Shown here: positions 32,415 to 36,312 of the stretch, piece after piece | Numbering within the stretch: position 1 is the stretch's first letter | Layout of the letters: each line of letters begins with the position of its first letter | Notes under the pieces: generated by a model | Database searches by the model: none | What the model saw: the letters and a program-made list of their open reading frames with translations, nothing else | Told to the model about the DNA's origin: nothing | Made by a program: the position numbers and the translations under genes | Origin: Bradyrhizobium sp. | GTDB taxonomy: Bacteria; Pseudomonadota; Alphaproteobacteria; Rhizobiales; Xanthobacteraceae | Assembly: GCF_028868675.1 (NCBI RefSeq) | Contig: NZ_JAGWUA010000023.1 | Coordinates: 1 to 36,312, forward strand | DNA length: 36,312 nt | Direction of reading: 5' to 3'

Positions 32415-33526
32415 ACCGCGTCCATGGTCTTGAGGAGGTCGTTCACTTCCGTTCCGATCCGCCGCACCTCGGACCGCGTCAGTTCGTAATAGGAAGGCAG
32501 GTTCAGGCCGATCTGCGCCTTGCGGGCGGCGACCGGCACCGGCGCCTGGCGATACATCGGCATCGACGACATCGTGCAGAAATAGGGACGGGAATCGATG
32601 CCGCGCGCCTTCAAGGCCTGCATGAAGGCATCGCGCCGCGCGGTATCGAAGCCATCCGCCTCGAGGCAGACCATCCAGTACGCACTCTTGGCCCAGTTCT
32701 TCACCCGGTTGAGGCGGACGCGGTCGCTCGTCCGGATATCCTGCCGGTACCAGTCCATGATCTCCGCGCGGCGGCTCAGGAAATCGTCGATGCGCTCGAG
32801 CTGGGCGACGCCGAGCGCCGCCTGCAGGTTGGTGATGCGGTAGTTGAAGCCGCGCTCCTCGTGGAAGTAGCGCCGCGTGGGACTCATCGCATGATCGCGC
32901 AGCCGCCTGGCACGCTGCCAGAAGTCGCCGTCATCGGTGGTCAGCATGCCGCCCTCACCGGTGGTGATCACCTTGTTGCCGTAGAAGCTGAACACCCCGC
33001 ATTTGCCGAGGGCGCCGACCCGGCGTCCCCGGTACTCCGCGCCGTGCGCCTCCGCGGCGTCCTCGATGATGGCAATGCCATGCGCGTCCGCGATCTCGGT
33101 CAGCGCATCCATGTCCGCGGGATGGCCGTAGAGATGCACGGGGACGATCGCCCTGGTGCGCGGGGTGATCAGCGCCCGCACCGACGCCGGATCGAGGCAA
33201 AGCGTCTCGGGATCGATGTCCGCCAGCACCGGCGTCGCACCGGTATAGGCGACCGCGTTTGCGGTCGCGACGAAGGTGAGATCGGGAACGATGACTTCGT
33301 CGCCCGGCTTCAGCCCGAGCGTCTCGAACGCCAGATGCAGCGCGGTCGTGCCGTTGCTGACGGCGAGCGCATAGCGCGTGCCGCAATAGCGCGCAAATCC
33401 CTCCTCGAACGCGTCGATATACTTCCCGATCGATGACACCCAGCCCGAATCGAGCGCATCGAGCACGAGTTCCCGCTCGCGCGGTCCGATCATCGGTTTC
33501 GAGATGGGGATGAAGCTGTCTGACAT
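32411..33526 (-). CDS. DegT/DnrJ/EryC1/StrS-family sugar aminotransferase
   Basis: This 371-residue PLP enzyme would transfer an amino group from glutamate to a keto-sugar nucleotide. It has SNGTTALHLAFETLGLKPGDEVIVPDLTFVATANA, then VPVHLYGHPADMDAL and IIEDAAEAHGAEYRG. The PLP lysine is Lys185 in FYGNKVITTGEGGML. It resembles the GDP-perosamine synthase and UDP-4-amino-4-deoxy sugar groups of the family (N-terminal PISKPMIGPRE). No 4,6-dehydratase that would supply its substrate is visible in the window. AGAAGG lies 6 bases before the ATG, inside the gap to the CgeB-like gene. Confidence 0.9.
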   Translation of the reverse strand: MSDSFIPISKPMIGPRERELVLDALDSGWVSSIGKYIDAFEEGFARYCGTRYALAVSNGTTALHLAFETLGLKPGDEVIVPDLTFVATANAVAYTGATPVLADIDPETLCLDPASVRALITPRTRAIVPVHLYGHPADMDALTEIADAHGIAIIEDAAEAHGAEYRGRRVGALGKCGVFSFYGNKVITTGEGGMLTTDDGDFWQRARRLRDHAMSPTRRYFHEERGFNYRITNLQAALGVAQLERIDDFLSRRAEIMDWYRQDIRTSDRVRLNRVKNWAKSAYWMVCLEADGFDTARRDAFMQALKARGIDSRPYFCTMSSMPMYRQAPVPVAARKAQIGLNLPSYYELTRSEVRRIGTEVNDLLKTMDAV

Positions 33527-33536
33527 TGTCGGCCTT

Positions 33537-34628
33537 CTAGAGCGAAGCCACGAGCGCCTCGAAGCGCTTCCATTGCACGTCCTTGGAATAGCGGGTCTTC
33601 AGCATCTCATGCCCCGCCCGGGCGATTCCAGCACGTTCCTCCGGATCGTCGAGCAACCTGCGCACCTGCCTGACGGCGTCCTCCGGCGAGGCGTAGGTCG
33701 CGATCGTCTCGCCGTCGACCATGCCGTCCGGATAGTTACCATCATCGGACAGCAGAAGCGATGCGGCTCCCAGCGCCTCGAAGCAGCGCATGTTGCCGCG
33801 ATCCTCGCCCGAGATGTCGATCGCCCCGTTGAGCACGATCTTGGCTTGCGACAGCACCTCGTAATAGTCGCGCCCGAAGACCGGCGTCCGCGCGATCGAC
33901 CTCACGGTTTCCGGCCTGCGATGTTCGGCCAACGGCAATAATCTGCCGAGGGGCGATTCGGCCAGCCGGCACAGCCGCGAGCGGTCGAGGTGATACACGA
34001 CGACATGATCGCCAGCGAGCGCCGCGACCTGCTCCAGCACCGCGGCGCGCTGGCGGTGGTAGCGCGAATAGCCGCCGACGAAGAGGACGTCGATCGGCCG
34101 GTCCCGGCGCGCCGCCAACGGCTCCAGCTCGGAATCATAGGCGGGGAAGAAATAGTCGGTCCGCGCGCCGCGCTCTCGGATCGAGGCCAGGATCGAAGGG
34201 AAGTTGCAGACGACGAGATCGTAATCTGAGAAAGCCACGTTCAGGAGCGGCGCCGCGTGCCAGGCGATGACGTGCTTGACGCAGCCGGGCAGGCTCCTGA
34301 TGAAATCGGACGGCCAGCCCGTGGTGTCCTGGTTGTAGAACACGTCCGCGCGATGATGCTCGATCTGGGCCTTCAGGATCTCGGCTGGAGTGGCGCGCGA
34401 ACTCAGGCCCTGCTCGCTCGCCCACACCCGCTGCACGTCGATGTCGTCACCGTAGGCGAAGAACGCCGATTCGGCCCGCTGGTCCACCGGCTTGAGGATG
34501 TGGCACCCGGCATGCCGGAACTTCAGGAACACGTCCATCTTGCCGGCAAACGTCGGGCAGTGGTCGGTCAGTTCGCGAAGCCTCGGGCGCAGCGACGGGT
34601 AGTACCTGCAGTTCTGGAAAAGCCTCAC
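33537..34628 (-). CDS. CgeB-like glycosyltransferase
   Basis: This protein of 363 residues has the CgeB/glycosyltransferase family 1 pattern: an N-terminal GT-B half with VFYNQDTTGWPSDF and HVIAWHAAPLLNVAFSDYDLVVCNFPSI. In the C-terminal half it has VLFVGGYSRYHRQRAAVLEQ, IVLNGAIDISGEDRGNMRCFEALGAASLLLSD and TRYSKDVQWKRFEALV. CgeB relatives decorate spore or cell surface glycans, but the sugar is unknown. The start is GTG at 34628 with no clear ribosome binding site, and the aminotransferase starts 10 bases after its stop. Confidence 0.85.
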   Translation of the reverse strand: MRLFQNCRYYPSLRPRLRELTDHCPTFAGKMDVFLKFRHAGCHILKPVDQRAESAFFAYGDDIDVQRVWASEQGLSSRATPAEILKAQIEHHRADVFYNQDTTGWPSDFIRSLPGCVKHVIAWHAAPLLNVAFSDYDLVVCNFPSILASIRERGARTDYFFPAYDSELEPLAARRDRPIDVLFVGGYSRYHRQRAAVLEQVAALAGDHVVVYHLDRSRLCRLAESPLGRLLPLAEHRRPETVRSIARTPVFGRDYYEVLSQAKIVLNGAIDISGEDRGNMRCFEALGAASLLLSDDGNYPDGMVDGETIATYASPEDAVRQVRRLLDDPEERAGIARAGHEMLKTRYSKDVQWKRFEALVASL

Positions 34629-34706
34629 AAACGCGCCCGGCCGTGGTGGTCATAACGTCGCCGCACTCAACCGTCGGATCCCCCCGAGGTCAAGCCGAAT
34701 TCGAGG

Positions 34707-36287
34707 CTAGCGCGGGATCGCGGCCGCCAGCCGGTTGCGAAACCCGCTGAACGCCAGCGGACTTGCGGCGAGCGCTGCGATGGCCAGCCAGACCGCGCAT
34801 TCGGCGATGAAATGGGCAAGCCCTGCCCCCGGCACGAGCGATGCAACCGCGACGCCGACCCCCCATCCCGCCGGCACGACGACGGCGGCGATGACGGCGA
34901 GGAAGGCGGTATGCCGAAGCGGATGCTGCAGGGTCTGGCCCATGATCACCAGCGTAAGCAGGCCGAATTGAACCAGCAGATCGCTCGCGACCACGGCGAG
35001 GGCTGCGCCGAGCGGTCCGAGCATGCGAATCAGGGTGAACGACAGCCCCAGGAAGACGACGAGCTGCAGGCCCTTGCTCCGGACCAGGAGATCGCCGCGA
35101 TTGCTGTGAGTGGCGAAGGCATAGGCGAGCAGCGAGGGTGCGGCCGCGGCCGAGCCGAGCAGCAGGATCACCGCGAGCGGCGCGTCATAGGGGATGCTGC
35201 CGTGCGTCCACAGCGCGAAGAAGTCGGCCCAGAACGGCAGCAGGCCCGCCACCATCACGCTGGCAAGCGCGGTGACGAGCGCGGAGCCGCGCGCATAGAG
35301 CCCGCACAGCCGCTCCCTGTCGCCGATCGCGTGGTCATGGCCGAGTTCAGCGGCCAGCGGCAGCGTCGCCTGCCAGCACAGTCCCCTGACGAGACCCGCG
35401 ATCACACGGGTGAGGCCCCATTGCGCCACCGCCACGCGATCGGTGACGAGCGCGCTGACCAGCAGCACCGGCGCGTTCAGGAGCGCAAGCTCGGCGATGC
35501 CGGACACCGCGAAGGGCGCGGCGAGAGCCAATTGCCCGAAACCCCACCGCGAGACGCGGATCGCCCCCCGCCTTGCGCCGACGCGGCGCAGGAAGGGAAA
35601 CAGGCGCGGCGCGTCGTAAGCGATCAGAAATACCGTCAACAGCACCTGCGGCACAACGAAGGCCGCCGCCACCGCAAGCAGGCTGCCGGACGAGGATATC
35701 GCGACGAGCTGGGCGAGTTGTCCCGAAAACAGCGCCGCGCTCTGCAGCCAGACGGTCCGGCTATATCTGCCGCGCACGCGATAGAGGCCCGAGACGAGGT
35801 TGGAAGGCAGCACCAGGACCATGCCAACCGTCATCGCCAGCAGTGCCGGATCGAAGCCGGCGGTGGCATGAAAGCCGAGCACGAACGAGGGCGGCCACAG
35901 TTGCGCCGCCACGACCAGCAGGAGGACGAGCACGGCGACCAGCCAGCGATAGGTCCGCAGCATGCCGGCGTAGAAATTCGCGGTCCTTCCGTCACAATCG
36001 ACGCAAGACTTGAACGCGAGAAACCGGTTGATGGCGCGCAGTTGCAGCCCGGCGTCCGCGGCGACGACGAGATTGCCGGCTGCGTAGATGGCGAACCAGG
36101 CCGCGAGCATGTCGCCGGTCCAGAAATGCAGGAACGCGGGAATCAGCAGGAGCTGCTGGGTCAAGCCCAGCAGCATGACAACCAGGTTCGCCGACCAGCC
36201 ATGAACGAGCCGACGCAGGCGGCCGGCCCTCCCGGGCTCGCCCGGAGCTCCCGATTTGCCTGGTGCATCAACCTGCGTGTCGGTCAA
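34707..36287 (-). CDS. Polysaccharide flippase (Wzx-like, MOP superfamily), second copy
   Basis: This protein of 526 residues has about 12 to 14 hydrophobic segments, starting with VHGWSANLVVMLLGLTQQLLLIPAFLHFW near residue 28 and including the FAIYAAGNLVVAADAGLQLRAINRFLAFK pattern of Wzx-type transporters. It would move lipid-linked repeat units across the inner membrane. The start is TTG at 36287 with AGAAGG 7 bases upstream (36295-36300), which decides the start; the frame stays open to the window edge. It is unlike the first flippase in length and sequence. The 78 bases between it and the CgeB-like gene show no clear promoter or terminator. Confidence 0.82.
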   Translation of the reverse strand: MTDTQVDAPGKSGAPGEPGRAGRLRRLVHGWSANLVVMLLGLTQQLLLIPAFLHFWTGDMLAAWFAIYAAGNLVVAADAGLQLRAINRFLAFKSCVDCDGRTANFYAGMLRTYRWLVAVLVLLLVVAAQLWPPSFVLGFHATAGFDPALLAMTVGMVLVLPSNLVSGLYRVRGRYSRTVWLQSAALFSGQLAQLVAISSSGSLLAVAAAFVVPQVLLTVFLIAYDAPRLFPFLRRVGARRGAIRVSRWGFGQLALAAPFAVSGIAELALLNAPVLLVSALVTDRVAVAQWGLTRVIAGLVRGLCWQATLPLAAELGHDHAIGDRERLCGLYARGSALVTALASVMVAGLLPFWADFFALWTHGSIPYDAPLAVILLLGSAAAAPSLLAYAFATHSNRGDLLVRSKGLQLVVFLGLSFTLIRMLGPLGAALAVVASDLLVQFGLLTLVIMGQTLQHPLRHTAFLAVIAAVVVPAGWGVGVAVASLVPGAGLAHFIAECAVWLAIAALAASPLAFSGFRNRLAAAIPR

Positions 36288-36312
36288 ACCCCAACCTTCT
36301 TGGCGAATGATC

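Noticed and set aside
1..36312. tRNA, rRNA, CRISPR, transposase, integrase or attachment site
   Set aside because: No such sequence was recognised on either strand; the only mobile-looking unit is the repeat-framed DUF559 gene.

Overview
The window is a stretch of a high-GC alphaproteobacterial chromosome, most likely Bradyrhizobium or a close relative. The reasons are the GC-rich third codon positions, a liv-type transporter operon linked to an acyl-CoA ligase, and two kinds of palindromic intergenic repeat that I associate from memory with Bradyrhizobium genomes. The genus is an inference; no rRNA, tRNA or other marker is present.

Region 1 (1-6038) is an ABC transporter operon of the branched-chain amino acid (HAAT) type on the + strand. 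It contains two permeases, a periplasmic binding protein, a LivF-type ATPase, and a PaaK-like AMP-forming CoA ligase that overlaps the ATPase gene. The ligase suggests the solute is a carboxylate, perhaps aromatic, that is activated with CoA after uptake. Just before the first permease sits a small DUF559 nuclease-like gene on the - strand, framed by about 70-base inverted repeats that hold its ribosome binding site and its stop codon.

Region 2 (6057-11519) is the ragged left edge of a glycan locus. A Wzy-like polymerase lies between two gene remnants: the C-terminal part of a formyltransferase, and a frameshifted copy of the C-terminal part of a carbamoyltransferase. An intact carbamoyltransferase and a methyltransferase follow. 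A HAD phosphatase of the GmhB type is transcribed the other way.

Region 3 (11532-36287) is a surface polysaccharide locus. WecB and WecC make UDP-ManNAc and UDP-ManNAcA and are followed, with 4-base GTGA overlaps, by a two-domain oxidoreductase. Next come a WbuB-like glycosyltransferase and a heparinase II/III-family protein. On the + strand are two related methyltransferases around an SDR enzyme. A - strand run then encodes a glycosyltransferase, an asparagine-synthase-like amidotransferase, a second heparinase-family protein and a flippase. The right end holds a second Wzy-like polymerase, a GT4 glycosyltransferase, a DegT-family sugar aminotransferase, a CgeB-like glycosyltransferase and a second flippase.

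Taken together, regions 2 and 3 can build, decorate (amide, methyl, carbamoyl, amino), flip and polymerise lipid-linked repeat units containing an N-acetyl-mannosaminuronic acid. Two flippases and two polymerases suggest either two glycans or one locus assembled from two. No initiating phosphoglycosyltransferase or export apparatus is visible, so they must lie elsewhere. I saw no tRNA, rRNA, CRISPR array, insertion sequence transposase or phage gene.
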